The position numbers and the translations under genes are program-made. 64,000 bases of DNA, taken from Lucifuga dentata. Taxonomy: Eukaryota; Chordata; Actinopteri; Ophidiiformes; Bythitidae. The notes under the pieces are model-generated. The model did no database searches, was not told where the DNA came from, and was given only the letters and a program-made list of their open reading frames with translations. The stretch covers positions 248,001 to 312,000 of the forward strand of contig VXCM01000903.1 of the NCBI GenBank assembly GCA_014773175.1, in the 5' to 3' direction. Of this stretch, positions 47,109 through 58,101 are shown in pieces (position 1 is the first letter of the stretch; each line of letters opens with the position of its first letter).

Positions 47109-47111
<3 letters not shown>

Positions 47112-47214
47112 CAGCGCTAGCCAGCCACAGACATAAACATCAGTGGAATTTCCGGGGCAATATTGAAAGACATCGCTGAGAAAATACTGAATTTACCTTT
47201 TTTCCACATAAACA

Positions 47215-47480
47215 GAGTTTTTTTTTTCTTACGCTTTCTGAACCACAGCTTCAAAATTTTTACTGTTTAGAAACTTGACATTCATAAGAGCGATTATTAA
47301 TAAAACCGTTGATCTCAGCATCCCTGCGTCTAATTCCACTTTCATACACAAAGCCTGTGTATGAGGCATATTAACAAACATATTTGACCCATTCATGTGA
47401 GGTGTAACTGCTGTCACCAGTTAATACCAGATACTCCAGTTTACGAAAGTAGTTTCCAGACATGCTGGACCACATCCAAA
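47215..47480. promoter_or_regulatory. Candidate cis-regulatory block
   Basis: Unique DNA with GCGATTATTAATAAAACC (47291-47308), GCGTCTAATTCC and CCAGTTAATACC. It has no repeat or coding signal. Its texture resembles the other candidates but it is shorter. Confidence 0.22.
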
Positions 47481-48089
47481 AACAGGAAACAAACAAGCTG
47501 ACGCTGCAGACTAGAGTTCTCCTCACAACATAGATCAGGTTTTTTTTATTAGTATCAATAAATAATACTATAGCAAATAGGCCGTTACTTGTATGTAATG
47601 TGCAGAAGTACATACAGTATATGGCAAAACTTACTGAAAAATAGCAGCATTTGAATAATAAAAAAAATGTGTTGATTTATATTGGAACATGGATAAACAC
47701 TTCTAAATGTAGTTCAGTATATTATAGAGGTGTGGACATGTGTATGCCTGCATGTGCAATTATGAAACAGCCATTTTACTCTGACATGAATATAAAGACC
47801 AGATGAAAGTATGTCATGTATTGTATATTGGATCTATACGTTACAATAGCAGGATAATAAGATGATGTGATCTGATGGAGCTGCATTATGCTCGGGCCTT
47901 TGTTGAGTACAAAGTAATGCCTGTGTAGTATCCAGTGTACCTGCTGCGGATTAGCTTTTCACTCTTTGACTTACAACAAGTGTTGGATTTTACTCAAAGG
48001 ACTCCTCAAAACAAATATTTAGGTATACAACATGTTCAGTCTCCTTACACACTCCACAAAACATTCAGCCATGTACAGATTATTATTTG

Positions 48090-48690
48090 TAATGTAGTTT
48101 GTTACGTTGTAGGGAATGCAGCATGGAAACATTAACACACTCACTTTCACTGTTGCAATAAAACCATGCAGACCAGAGTCCATAAAATCCTTCATTTACC
48201 TCACTCTCAAATTGCCACTTTCTCGCGTCATCAATACTGTAAAACACACCAAAAAACAAACAAATGGCCGTGACTATTTTAGGCTCACTTAACAGATCCA
48301 GTGATAGATTTATGAGGATAAGACTCAAAGCTCTGCGCTCCACTCCACTTCTTTTCTAGGCAGTCAATGGAAAAATGCTTCAGCCTAAACACAGCCCCAG
48401 TATCTGTTGATTATTTCATTATGCGCCGTAGTCACCATGTCTCATGTAAAACTCAAGGGAGGCCATAAAGCAGCTTCTGAAACAGCACATACTGTACACA
48501 TTTAGCACTGTTGTCATTTTCATTAGGGGAAAATGTTTTTCTGCAACGACTGTCGAGGCGCCAATGAATGCCTCGTATTTTGTCAGTTTCCCCTGGGGCA
48601 TTATCATAAAAGTTACAAGTGTTTTCCCCTTCATGATTGCTTGGTAAACGCCATAGTTTATTCATTTTGATTCCCTAAAGAATCTCTGAA
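48090..48690. promoter_or_regulatory. Candidate cis-regulatory block
   Basis: 600 bp of unique sequence with a dense, non-repetitive texture. 48520-48650 holds CATTAGGGGAAAATG, CAACGACTGTCGAGGCGCC, GAATGCCTCGTATTTTGTCA and CCCTGGGGCATTATC. Overlapping minus-strand frames of 70-86 codons have no domain. I suspect a conserved non-coding element. Confidence 0.33.
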
Positions 48691-49054
48691 AAGGGCTTCA
48701 AGCTTCATACAACTCTGTGCACTTAGACAACAATCAACTATCTTTAGTATAGAACAGTATGTTATGTGGAGTGTGAAACATTAAACTCAGATGCAGGCTG
48801 CTCCTGCCAGAATTGGCAGGTACTTAGCAATAAATCAGATACGACATATGTTGTGTCACCCTCAGGCCAAAATTAGCACTATCAATCTATTTGCTTGCTA
48901 TGTGCAATCATTGTGAAATTAAGTGTTAGTCACACTAGTACAATTACACACTTGTGCTGTTTCCATGCCACAAGACAAAACATGATCGTGAATCAGGTAA
49001 TGATAATGATTTTGGTTTGAACAAGACAGATTTTGTACAGGACTCATGGCAGCC

Positions 49055-49088
49055 ATATATGTATATATGTGTATGTATATATGTATAT

Positions 49089-49120
<32 letters not shown>
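49055..49120. repeat. (TATG)n-(CA)n compound microsatellite
   Basis: Alternating TATATG/TGTATG units pass into about 28 bp of CA, directly abutting the fold-back element. Confidence 0.92.
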
Positions 49121-49122
<2 letters not shown>

Positions 49123-49578
49123 TGAGTGGCCAGAAAAATAGAAACACTTGTCCCATGTAATGTAGTGCAATACAACAATCCTACAATAAATACTATCTTA
49201 CTTAAAATGTTAAAGTTTTGTTCAGACTGCTATTCAAGTTGTTTGTTCTGACTAAATTTCATGATACACTTTTGAGGCTGTACTTTGTGGACGTGTTGGA
49301 TTGGACTGCATTATATTTAAGGGTTCTAATATTTTGCCCACCTCATTCACTTGCATAGAGGAGCCAAAATATTAGAAACATGATACAATATAATGCAGTC
49401 CAGCAAAACAACAACACAGAAAGCCTCAAAAAAGACCTTAGAGCTGAATCAACACCTCTCTGACCGTGTCGTCAGCAACTGAAAGGTATTACTTTCATAA
49501 AGTTAGTATTTATTACTAGACTGTTGCGTTGGATTGTATTACCACAAGTGTTTTTTTATTTTTCTGGCTACTGAATGT
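49120..49578. mobile_element. Fold-back (long-palindrome) MITE
   Basis: The whole ~460 bp forms an imperfect palindrome. The ends share GGCCAGAAAAATAGAAACAC at the left against CCAGAAAAATAAAAAAACAC read in from the right. Further in, CAATAAATACTA matches, then TTTGAGGCT. Next to the centre, GGACTGCATTATATT and TCTAATATTTTG occur in both arms (about 49309-49342 and 49361-49399). The loop is about 25 bp. Such structures are typical of MITEs or fold-back elements with very long inverted repeats. A Tc1/mariner link is possible because similar GTGGCCA...TTATTAG ends are common in fish, but it is unproven. Confidence 0.7.
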
Positions 49579-49773
49579 ATGTATGGTTTGCTGGAGTCTA
49601 TTCTGGTATATTATTATGCAGTGGCACCAAGGGCCCATGACCTATCGACTATATTGGGATGATGGGAACCAACTAATATCTTTTCATGGGACCCAAAACC
49701 TCTGATGTTATGACCTTCTCTGTAGAACACCTTCATCTGATTGCTGTGACTGTTTACACAGTCATCTTATCCA

Positions 49774-49809
49774 TTTTAAAGGGGACATATTGTACAGATT
49801 CCCATGACC
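49774..49809. mobile_element. Family B element, end fragment
   Basis: TTTTAAAGGGGACATATTGT is followed by ACAGATT, the inverse of the right end of the family B element at 51694-52175. Nothing more of the element is seen. Confidence 0.5.
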
Positions 49810-49904
49810 TTAATTTATTTAGGGGTCTGTTTTGAAATCTTTGTAATCTTTTAAAGGACTATACTGGTGTTTTTTCATGTTTTAGCCCAATGAATACCGC
49901 ATGA

Positions 49905-49990
49905 GTTTTAATGTATTTTGTTTGTGTAAAGCACTTTGAATTGCCTCTGTGTTTGAATTGTGCTATATAAATAAATTTGGCTTGCCTTGC
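49905..49990 (+). mobile_element. LINE/SINE 3' tail fragment inside A6
   Basis: GTAAAGCACTTTGAATTGCC then GTGCTATATAAATAAATTTG is the common teleost retroposon 3' end (AAGCACTTTG...GTGCTATATAAATAAA). It interrupts family A sequence between CCGCATGAG and ACACAAGTTACG. Confidence 0.7.
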
Positions 49991-50248
49991 ACACAAGTTA
50001 CGTTGCTGCCAACCATTTTCCAAAACATAAAATCGCATTTTAGTTTTTCTGTTATGTTTCCAAATCTCCTAATCTTTCAAAATCAGATGCTCAGGTGACA
50101 CGCTGTAAAAAAAAACAAAAAAAAACCAAAAAAAACAATGGCAGTCTGGGAGGTAGGAAAAACAATTCCAATATTTACTGCTCCAGCAGTATGTTTTGGA
50201 AAATGGACGGCAGTAATGTAATGTGTGTTCAGGTTGTATTTATTGGGC

Positions 50249-50817
50249 TTAAAGAACCATACCGGCCATTTTGCATGTTTGAGCCTAATATATTTAATTT
50301 TCATACGTTATGTTACTGAGAATCATTTCCCAAGAATTTAAAATGTTTTTCCTACCTTCCAGACTGCCATTGGTTTCAGTTCATTCTGGTACGCTATTAA
50401 AATCAACTTGTTAATACTTGAAATGTTCTTGGGATAGGTAATCTATCATCACCAACAAGACGTGTATTCAGGTTTTTTATAAGTTACGTAATTTTAGTGT
50501 TTAAGTGCAATAAAAAACACAGAGTGAATGTATGTCTCCACCTGGGAATGTAGTCCCAAAAGAAGACCTGCGTTATGGAAAAATTTTAAAGGACCATGAC
50601 TTCATAAGGCTGCGTAACTATTAGCAGGTGAAACACTGATTTTTAAGGTGGGTGTATTGCTTGAATATTTGATTTTGAAAGATTAAGAGAGTTTGCAAAA
50701 TATCAGGAAAGCTGAAATACAGTTTTATCCTTTGGGAAATGATTGTCAGTAATGTAACATATATGAAATAGAATATATTAGGCTCAAGTATGCAAAACGG
50801 CCAGTATGGTCCTTTAA
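50249..50817 (+). mobile_element. Family A MITE, inner copy (A6b)
   Basis: This 569-bp full-length copy starts TTAAAGAACCATACCGGCC and ends CCAGTATGGTCCTTTAA. Its interior matches A4 and A5 in inverse orientation, for example CCTACCTTCCAGACTGCCAT, TAAGTTACGTAATTTTAGTG, GGTGGGTGTATTGC and TTTGATTTTGAAAGATTAAG. It sits within A6, so the family was still moving after A6 had inserted. Confidence 0.85.
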
Positions 50818-50846
50818 AATGCAAAATCATTGGTATGTACCTTTAA

Positions 50847-51690
50847 GACTTTATTTCTGCACTATTAACTGTGACGACATTGAGGCTTTGCAACTCTCGT
50901 AAACACCGCCTGAAAAATGATCACAGTGAAGAGCAAAGACAATAATTTCTTCTATGTATCAAATCACGTGATGGATTTTTCCACATCTCTTGAAAACCTT
51001 GTCTCACAACATTTGCTCATGTCATTTGTCAGTCATGGATCATAGCAGTTTGGACCAAGATGCAATTACAAACTAATTACAGCTTACCCCCTCCCTGCCT
51101 TCTCCTCCTCCCAAACCTTCCTACCTTTTCCTAATCCTTTCTCAATCCTCCCCTACAGCTAAACCTCCCCAATTACGTGGTCACTCATGTCAGCTGAGGG
51201 TGGGGTGGGGGGGGGTTGTTCTTATTCTCTACTCAGAGATGAAAATGGTCTACTTGATGATTGTGTGGAGTCAACAGCAGGACAACATTTTGTGGTAGTG
51301 GGGATTTAGTTGTGTGTGCATGTGTGTGTTGATGCCTAGTCAAGCATGATGGTGAACAAAACTCTGTTTACTCTGGGTAAATTATTGAGCATGAGCAAAT
51401 GCTGTTTACCCCCGTGAGGTTATTGAAGATATTCCTAAAAACTTGTACTTCAAACATTAAACAATCTCAAGTTGTAGTTTTATGTCTATTTAAGAGACAT
51501 GAAATTGGCTTATTGTGCCAGTGGGTAACTTGGAGTTGATTAAGTGAAATATGCTGTAATTTTCATTCAAATAACTTATTTTGACATTTTAAAAATGTGC
51601 CTTTGTGCTGCAAATGTAGCAGGAGAGTTGAACCAAAACAATGTCTTTCTCTTCCCACAAGCTCAGATATCTTAGATAACTTATCTTAGA
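50847..51690. other. Unique non-coding DNA
   Basis: No gene is recognised. It includes a C/T-rich patch at 51085-51160 and a short G-run at 51206-51216. Confidence 0.45.
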
Positions 51691-51693
51691 TCT

Positions 51694-52175
51694 CAGAGGG
51701 GTCATATTATGCTCTTTGTTATTTTACCTCATTTTTATAGTGTAACACAGTAAGGAGTTTGTATTGAACGTAGTCAGAGTTGCAAATCTTGAAGTTGACG
51801 CCACTAGAAATGCATAAGAAAACTCCATAGGTCCTCAAGTGCCCTAAAAGCTTCACTTTTAGATTAGTCATTTACTTTCGTAACATGTTTCCATCAACAT
51901 ATAACATGTCTAGATGCATCTACCAAGTATGAGGCCAGTAAACCTCAGGTATGATGCAGCTGGCCAATCAGAACTGAGCAGGCTTTTCAGGAGGCGTCCT
52001 TAAAGAGACATACCTAAAACAGCCTGTTTTCACTTCAGTGTGCACAGTGTTGCTGCAGGTCGGGACAGCGGAAGTTGATCAGTGTGTTTTCCTGCACATT
52101 ACAGCGATATAAAGACTTCAAAATCAACCCCAAAAATGAAAATAAGAGCATGAAAATCTGTACAATATGTCACCT
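51694..52175. mobile_element. Family B MITE-like element (B1)
   Basis: The left end is AGAGGGGTCATATTATGCTC; read in from the right, the end is AAAGGTGACATATTGTACAG. The inner block GCCAATCAGAACTGAGCAGG (51962-51981) with GCTTTTCAGGAGG, and CCTGTTTTCACTTCAGTGTG, recur in B2 and B3. It is non-coding. GGGGWCATATTATGC ends are widespread in fish non-autonomous transposons. I cannot assign the superfamily from this. Confidence 0.65.
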
Positions 52176-52987
52176 TTGTAATTTATAAGTATTAGTCAAT
52201 ACTGGATGTCCAACTGTACTTTCTTCTCAAATCTGGAGCTTGAAATGATATTCGATGATACACAGCTTGGCATTGTGCATTTACGTGGGAAAGCAATTTG
52301 TTTTCTATGCGACCTTGATGGAATGTGTACAGTTAGTAGCCACCTGCAGGTAGTATGTTTTGACTGCATGTATCCATTCGCTGTATACTGTGAATTTGCT
52401 AGACTTTTGGCTCAGGTTTCTGCCTCTGTTGTATACTTACACCCTAACAGATACATTTGTATTCACTTCACTTTCACATTTTACTGTATTTCTCTCTTGC
52501 TGAAAAATATGAAGCAAATGTCCATTGGAGAAGACTGGGAGCTGGCATTTTGCCACATCTCCTGCGTCATTATTGTGAGAATACAGTTACTGTATATTTT
52601 ACTGACTGAACAAACATGCTGACACTGCTGAGATATAAGCACATCCAGAACAACAGGCTCTAAGATGTTTGCTAAACTGAAAATGTGTTTTATAAAGCAC
52701 ACTGATAGCATGCAGAGAGGAATGGTGTCTGGATGTGGAGACTTGGTTGCTGTCCACATCCGCCCATCTGTTGATCGCATCTCAATTTGTCAACCTCTTG
52801 CACTTAACAGAAGGTCTGCTCGATTATTGATTATTGACAAAACTTGTCTTATTACTTGCCTGCTTCCACAGGGAAGAGCTTTCAAATGACTTTACAGAAA
52901 TGCATTAGTTAATAAAAGTCTCAGTAATGAACTTTTTTTAGAAATAGAAAGTGTTAAACTCACATACATAATTGAAGACTTCTTTTC
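52176..52987. other. Non-coding DNA with overlapping open frames
   Basis: An ATG-initiated 138-codon frame lies at 52206-52622 (plus) and a 99-codon minus-strand frame overlaps it. The plus-strand product is rich in Cys, Phe, Leu and Ile with no known motif, and the segment sits between two family B elements. It is probably a chance frame in a repeat-derived interval. Confidence 0.4.
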
Positions 52988-53262
52988 TCTCATTTTTATC
53001 GTGTAATACATGTGTTGAATAGGCCTGATGCGGCGGGACAATCAGAACTGAGCAGGCTTTTCAGGAGGGAGATTGTGAAAAGACAGTTCTAAAATGGTAT
53101 GTTTTCACTCAGTGCGCACAGCGGAGCTGCAGCAAGCAAGAAGTGGATCAGTGTCTGCTTTTTTTTTGTTTTGTTTTGTTTTTTTCAGATTAAAATAATG
53201 TAAAGTTTTCAAAATAGACCCTTAAATGAAAGTCTGAATGTGGAAATCTCTATAATTAAATC
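52988..53262. mobile_element. Family B MITE-like element, partial (B2)
   Basis: Shares with B1 CTCATTTTTATCGTGTAATA, CAATCAGAACTGAGCAGGCT, GTTTTCACTCAGTGCGCACA and AGTGGATCAGTGT. The left end and part of the middle are missing. It lies about 800 bp from B1 in the same orientation. Confidence 0.65.
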
Positions 53263-53735
53263 TGAGGTAAATTAAAGATTTTGTTTTAATGATGACAAAT
53301 AGACATTTTGTATTTTTGTCTGATCCTAATTAAAATTCTAAGCCTGTTTTTTTTTCTCTGGTCACAAGCTTTACTGAATTTAACACATCTTTGATAACTT
53401 TCAATAACCTTTAATTTTGTTTGAGCCTGTGTATTGATGTGACATCACTGATGGGCCTCTTGGTTTAAAGCAATTGTAGTGAGAATGCAATGTTCTCAAC
53501 CACAGATATATCCTGCCAGTCTGAAGATTAGAACTGGTGACCTTTAACCCTTCAGCTACAGTTGCCCCCAAATCAAAGCTGGCTGCTGTGTCTGCACGTC
53601 ATGGCTGAGCCCTGCTGTCCACGTCCTGAGCCATCTGATGGTCTTACACGTAAAGACCACAATCATCATCCCATGTTCCAAAACATTCAGCTTCTAAATT
53701 AAACAGATTCTTCTTTTGCTCCCCACACCTCTCCA
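53263..53735. other. Non-coding DNA
   Basis: Nothing is firmly recognised. GATTAGAACTGGTGACC at 53526-53542 faintly recalls the T-arm of a tRNA-derived repeat, but I could not fold a tRNA. Confidence 0.4.
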
Positions 53736-54229
53736 TTCTTAGTGGGAGGCTCAGAGATGCATAGCTTGTTCAATGAAATGTGGAGGAAGACGGCTGGGGG
53801 GTTGGGATGGGCTGTGCTTGCAGTGTTGACCTGGGTAACCCTGGCGACCTCTAGGTCCATGTCCCCTTAATAAGTGTTGCCCTCCCCGGTGGTAACAGAA
53901 TGGTCAAACATTATGTCAAGGGTAATTAAGGTCCAAATGCTCCTGACCCTGATATAATCCCCTTTGAAAGGATCTCCAACTGTTTGCTGTGATTAACAAG
54001 AACTGCTGCGCTGGGAGGATCTGCTGCTGGTGAGGAGGCTTTATTGGGCCTTTTTTTTTTTTTTTTTTTTTTTTTATTACCGCATAAAGTGGCTTCCAAG
54101 AGGTTCAGGAGATGTCCACAGGTCTCAAAGACAACAAGTCGGCGCTTTGAGCTGTCATTGAACATTACCGACCAAATGGTTGGCTGGCCCCACAGACTTC
54201 AGAAGCTATAAAGGATTCCTTCAGGTCTG

Positions 54230-54230
<1 letters not shown>
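53736..54230. promoter_or_regulatory. Candidate cis-regulatory block
   Basis: Unique, GC-balanced DNA with CTGGGTAACCCTGGCGACC (53831-53849), GGGTAATTAAGG, CCCTTTGAAAGG and GTGATTAACAAG, interrupted by a 25-bp poly-T (54051-54075). On the minus strand an open frame runs through the poly-T and is not a gene. Regulatory function is inferred from texture. Confidence 0.3.
54051..54075. repeat. Poly-T tract
   Basis: A 25-bp homopolymer. Confidence 0.95.

Positions 54231-54232
<2 letters not shown>

Positions 54233-54262
<30 letters not shown>
54233..54262. repeat. Poly-T tract
   Basis: A 30-bp homopolymer. Confidence 0.95.
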
Positions 54263-54265
<3 letters not shown>

Positions 54266-55180
54266 GCAGCCTGTAAGTAATCTACTAGGAATGTATGCTT
54301 CTACTGAATTAAACGATTTGTTCTCTGCTTGGTGATGAGCAGCGGAAGAAGAAAATTAGATCTTTTTCGAATTTACATAAAACTACTACTGTCACATTGC
54401 TATGCTGTCAATGTGCTGACAACTATTCATAGAAAACACTTTGTTCATACTGTTATGTGGAATGTTTTGAAGCCTTAGAATTTAGTTTAAAAATGGTTTT
54501 GGTGAATTCTGTTGTCACATTTTCAAGCTCTGGACATAATAAACCATAGCTCTCTTCCAAGTTCACGGATGATTGACTGTAATTGGTATATCACAAATAT
54601 TCAGCTCAAAACTCTCTTCCCTCATATTTTCCAATGCAAACAGCTTCAGCAGAGATCAGGTCATAAACACAGATGTAGGACACAAGTATGCGAGAGGACA
54701 GAGGGTGTTATTGTGAGGGCAAACCGAAGCACAAAAACCTCCCCTAGACCCCTAACGCTCGGCATTGACCATGTTTGTCCTGTTTTGGGCCCCTATGCTG
54801 CACGCAATGCCCCACTTCCACCATTTAACAAACTCCACCCTACACCCTACCCTGCTGTGCACACATATACAAACAAACTCGTGATCACACGCACACTCCG
54901 TCATTCACTGGGAGTCCAAAATGACAGACTTGCCATGTCCACTAACGGTCACTTTAATGCGCTGGAGGTCATAGGATTAGTCTCAGGGGTCATCTTCACG
55001 GAGCTGGAGTTTCTAATATGAATCCTACAAAGAGGTCAGTGTCCAGAGGAGGGAGAGATGGTGGACGATGACACCCCCACACTCATCCACACAGAGCCCC
55101 TAGTATATCCCCTCTCCATCCCTTTCCCCAGAACCAAACCCCATCTTTTACCCATTCCCTCCCACCTCCTTGTTACCCAA
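54263..55180. other. Non-coding DNA left of the gap; possible regulatory sequence
   Basis: A 169-codon frame (54512-55021, plus) is the longest in the window, but it starts at TTG and its product has no recognisable domain. 54690-55020 is GC-balanced and could be regulatory. From 55060 on the sequence is C-rich (CCCCCAC, CCCTCTCC) up to the gap. Confidence 0.35.
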
Positions 55181-55277
55181 NNNNNNNNNNNNNNNNNNNN
55201 NNNNNNNNNNNNNNNNNNNNNNNNNNNNNNNNNNNNNNNNNNNNNNNNNNNNNNNNNNNNNNNNNNNNNNNNNNNNN
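55181..55277. other. Assembly gap (97 N)
   Basis: A run of 97 undetermined bases between a C-rich left flank and a CCACCCCCA-rich right flank. A hard-to-sequence C-rich repeat probably lies inside. Confidence 0.99.
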
Positions 55278-55799
55278 CCACCCCCACCCCACCACCGCCA
55301 TTTCTCGATGAGGACAGCAGCACTCCATCCTTCCTTTATCTCTTGGGGCAGCGCAAGTCATGCAGAACTCACGAGAGGAACACGCTGAGTGTGAGCTCAT
55401 CGGATTAGACTTCAAGATAGGGGCTGGGTGCCTCAGAAAACAGCCAGCGGAGCTTCCTCTGTCCAATGTGCATTTCCCTCACAGCTAACATTTGCACAAA
55501 CCCAAACAGGAAGCTAAACAAGAACTCAATAAAGCTATGGAGCTGGGTAAAAAAAAAAAATCCTAAAAGAACAGTACTTTATTTTACAATATTTTTGTCT
55601 CAAAGGCCATCTGGAATTTGGTTATATATTGGCAAAAGGTTACACAACCATCAATTAAGGTCACAAACATGTTAAAACTGAGCTATTTTGGACATGTTCC
55701 ATCCTTTGTCCTTTCAGTGATGATATTATCTGTTTGAAAAAGAGAAAAAAACATAAACAGTCAGCACATATCTGCCCATATCAAAGTTGCTATTCAGAA
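55278..55799. other. Non-coding DNA right of the gap
   Basis: No gene is recognised. A short A-run lies at 55548-55560. Confidence 0.45.
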
Positions 55800-56745
55800 A
55801 GAATGTCTGTAAAATAAAGCCATTATCACGGGATATTCCCGCTCAAGATACTCATTTGTGGCGATGTGTTCAAATAGGCTGGTTGAAATGAAATATCACA
55901 AGCATGATAAACCTTGATAAAATGAGCCACGGGTGACTGTGGGTGCAGATATGGTACAGATCAAAGGTGCGTCAGAGTGTGGAATTATCCCTCCTTGAAT
56001 TACATCAGATTTAAAGATGTTCACCCTGCTTTGTTAGGTGCCCAAATGACTGAACAATCTGACTCTGTTACAACTTTGATGGGAGCAGTGTTCTGTGATG
56101 AATAGGGTGAGGTGCAACCTTTTGAAGTGATAAAACAAAGAAAAGTGGGCCAATGCATGGCTGTGTGCCAGAGTTTAGCAGGGTGCAGGGGTAAGAACAG
56201 CACATGATTGCTAACGGGTGATGGCTTTGATCATCCTCCCAAACAAACGGCCAAATAAAGAGGGTAATCAACACCTCGAGCCACAAGTCCAAATTTGCTC
56301 CTGTCAGTGTCTATAAATTAACCACCATTAAAGTTGCACATTTGGCATACATTTGACATTGTTAGACTGCTCAGGGACTAGGCAATGATCTGTGAAGGGC
56401 GTAGTCCACATAGGAGTTTTCAGTTACGCAGGCAGGCAGTAAAAGCACAACGGGACACTGTGCGGTTTCTAGTTTGTCAACCTTGTTGCAAGGAGCTTGT
56501 TGGGATTAGTGGATACCAAAGAAAGAGCGGGATGATGACCATGGCTGAATAGTGCAAGGGGCTTAGACCTTGGTCTCTGAGTCGTGACCTTTGTTCTTCT
56601 CAATGTGGTTTATGTTTCCTTGTAGACAATCTCCCAGGAAGCCTTGTTTTTTGCCATGACTCACCCCAGATGAGAGAATCCTTCAGCCTCTGTCTCCACT
56701 GGGAAACTTTCAGCAGCGCCTTTCTTTTGGTTTACAACAGAAAGA
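55800..56745. promoter_or_regulatory. Candidate cis-regulatory block
   Basis: Nearly 950 bp without simple repeats. Motif-like words include AAAGCCATTATCACGGG, CTTGATAAAATGAGCC, GATCAAAGGTGCG (TCF/LEF-like), AGTGATAAAACAAAGAAAAG, CTTTGATCATCC (TCF/LEF-like) and GGCCAAATAAAGAGGG. Two or three inverted CTTTGATC/GATCAAAG words in ~300 bp are suggestive. Conservation is unknown. Confidence 0.33.
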
Positions 56746-57039
56746 ATAACATATTCTTACAGTAATGAGAGAGAAGCATGGTTTTATGTACTTAAAAAGT
56801 CAAACTATTGCAAAACAACACACTTAAAATAGCTTCTGACTACATCAGCATCAGCAAGGAGTCAGCATTTACTAAGGTCAAAGGCAGTTACTAGCCAAGT
56901 ATGGTCGGAAATAAAGATGCAGTTTAGTCATCAGAATTGAATGCTGTCCCTTGTAATGTGCTTTATCATAGGATCAGCACTCGGCACCAAAGTTTGCCAA
57001 AAATCTTATCAGGAGATTCATTACAGAAAGACATAAAAA

Positions 57040-57657
57040 TTAAAGGTCACATTAATGTGCTCTGATTCAAAGTGCTGATATTTTAACTACTCTTATTTTT
57101 TGGTAGAGTAAAATCCAATCTAGATGTTGTGAATTCTGTTTTTTTTTTTTTTTTTTTNTTTTTTTTTTTTTTTTTTGTTTTTTTTTTTAAATGAAGTTGA
57201 CGCATATAGAAATGCATCCAGCCTGAACAGCTATGAAAGCTTCATTTTGTTTGGTCCTTTACTTGTGTAACATGTTGATGTTGACATGTAACATGTTTGA
57301 TTTTACTCTCTTATGCACCTGTTTAGACAGCCACCAAGTAAGAGGCTAGTGAACAAGTGTTTGATCAGCATCTGTGTGTTTCTGTCTGTAGCTGTAGATG
57401 CTAGCCAATCAGAACAGAGTGGGCTTTTTGGGAGGGAGGGGCTTAAAGAGACGTCACCTAAAATGTCCTGTTTTCACTCACTGTGCACACTAGTGCTACA
57501 GCAAGGGAGAGTAGAACTGAATCACTGTATTATTATTATTTATCTTCCTTTTTGTTTTTTTTTTGTTTGTTTGTTTGTTTTTTTTGTTTTTTTGCATATT
57601 AAAGCATTACAAGCGTTTCAGACCAGAACTCTAGATCTGGATAACATGTCCCCTGTA
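57040..57657. mobile_element. Family B MITE-like element (B3)
   Basis: Left end TTAAAGGTCACATTAATGTG; right end ATAACATGTCCCCTGT. It shares with B1 GTTGACGC, ATAGAAATGCAT, GCTTCA, AACATGTT, GCCAATCAGAAC (57403-57414), GGGCTTAAAGAGACGTCACC and CCTGTTTTCACTCACTGTGC. A long poly-T with an N (57139-57188) is inserted near its left end and a second T-rich run lies near 57549-57592. Confidence 0.68.
57139..57188. repeat. Poly-T with single N
   Basis: About 50 bp of T with one G and the N at 57158. Confidence 0.9.
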
Positions 57658-57757
57658 ATGCCCTGTAATGTTATATGTTTGACTTCATATAACAGAGATT
57701 TAACTGACCCGTCTCAGTACTGTCTATGTCTTTGCCATTGCAGATGTTAAGCAGAAC

Positions 57758-57802
57758 TCTGTGTGTGTGTGTGTGTGTGTGTGGGTNGGGGGGGGGGGGG
57801 GG
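57758..57802. repeat. (GT)n then poly-G with single N
   Basis: About 25 bp of GT passes into a G-run with the N at 57787, so its true length is uncertain. Confidence 0.92.
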
Positions 57803-58101
57803 TACAGATGGGAAAAAGCAATCAAAATGTTAATCCAAAGTTTGTTTTAACTCTTTGCTTTGCTCAGCAGTTCCTGTGCAAATTTAATGCTGAATACTAA
57901 AGCAGGGGAAACATTCTCAGCCTGAAATGCAAGGATCAAGGTCAGGTTACACCTCCGACAAAAGAAACTCAGCCCAAAGCAACCAACCGTGTTCTGTGGA
58001 TGTTTACAGAAAACAAACGAGCCCCGGCACAGATCTTGATTTAGATTAGATATTCAACTAATTTTTTGATTTGTTGCACTATAATTACACTTTGAAGATG
58101 T

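Larger units (their letters stand above)
49851..50846 (-). mobile_element. Family A MITE, outer copy with nested insertions (A6)
   Basis: The left end TTAAAGGACTATACTGGTG and right end CATTGGTATGTACCTTTAA belong to one element split by two insertions. One is a retroposon tail at 49905-49990. The other is a complete second family A copy at 50249-50817. Part of the interior is replaced by an A/C-rich run at 50107-50138. Rejoining across the inner copy restores the expected end sequence (GGGCTTAAAATGCAAAATC against the family GGGCTCAAACATGCAAAATC). Confidence 0.8.

Noticed and set aside
52206..52622. 138-codon ATG-initiated open frame
   Set aside because: Has no recognisable domain and lies between two family B elements with an overlapping frame on the other strand. 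It is kept only as a note within the region entry.
53521..53565. Possible tRNA-derived repeat (GATTAGAACTGGTGACC)
   Set aside because: Only a B-box-like word is seen. No cloverleaf and no second box.
54512..55021. 169-codon open frame, plus strand (longest in the window)
   Set aside because: Starts at TTG. The product has no recognisable family feature, and the sequence looks like unique non-coding DNA.
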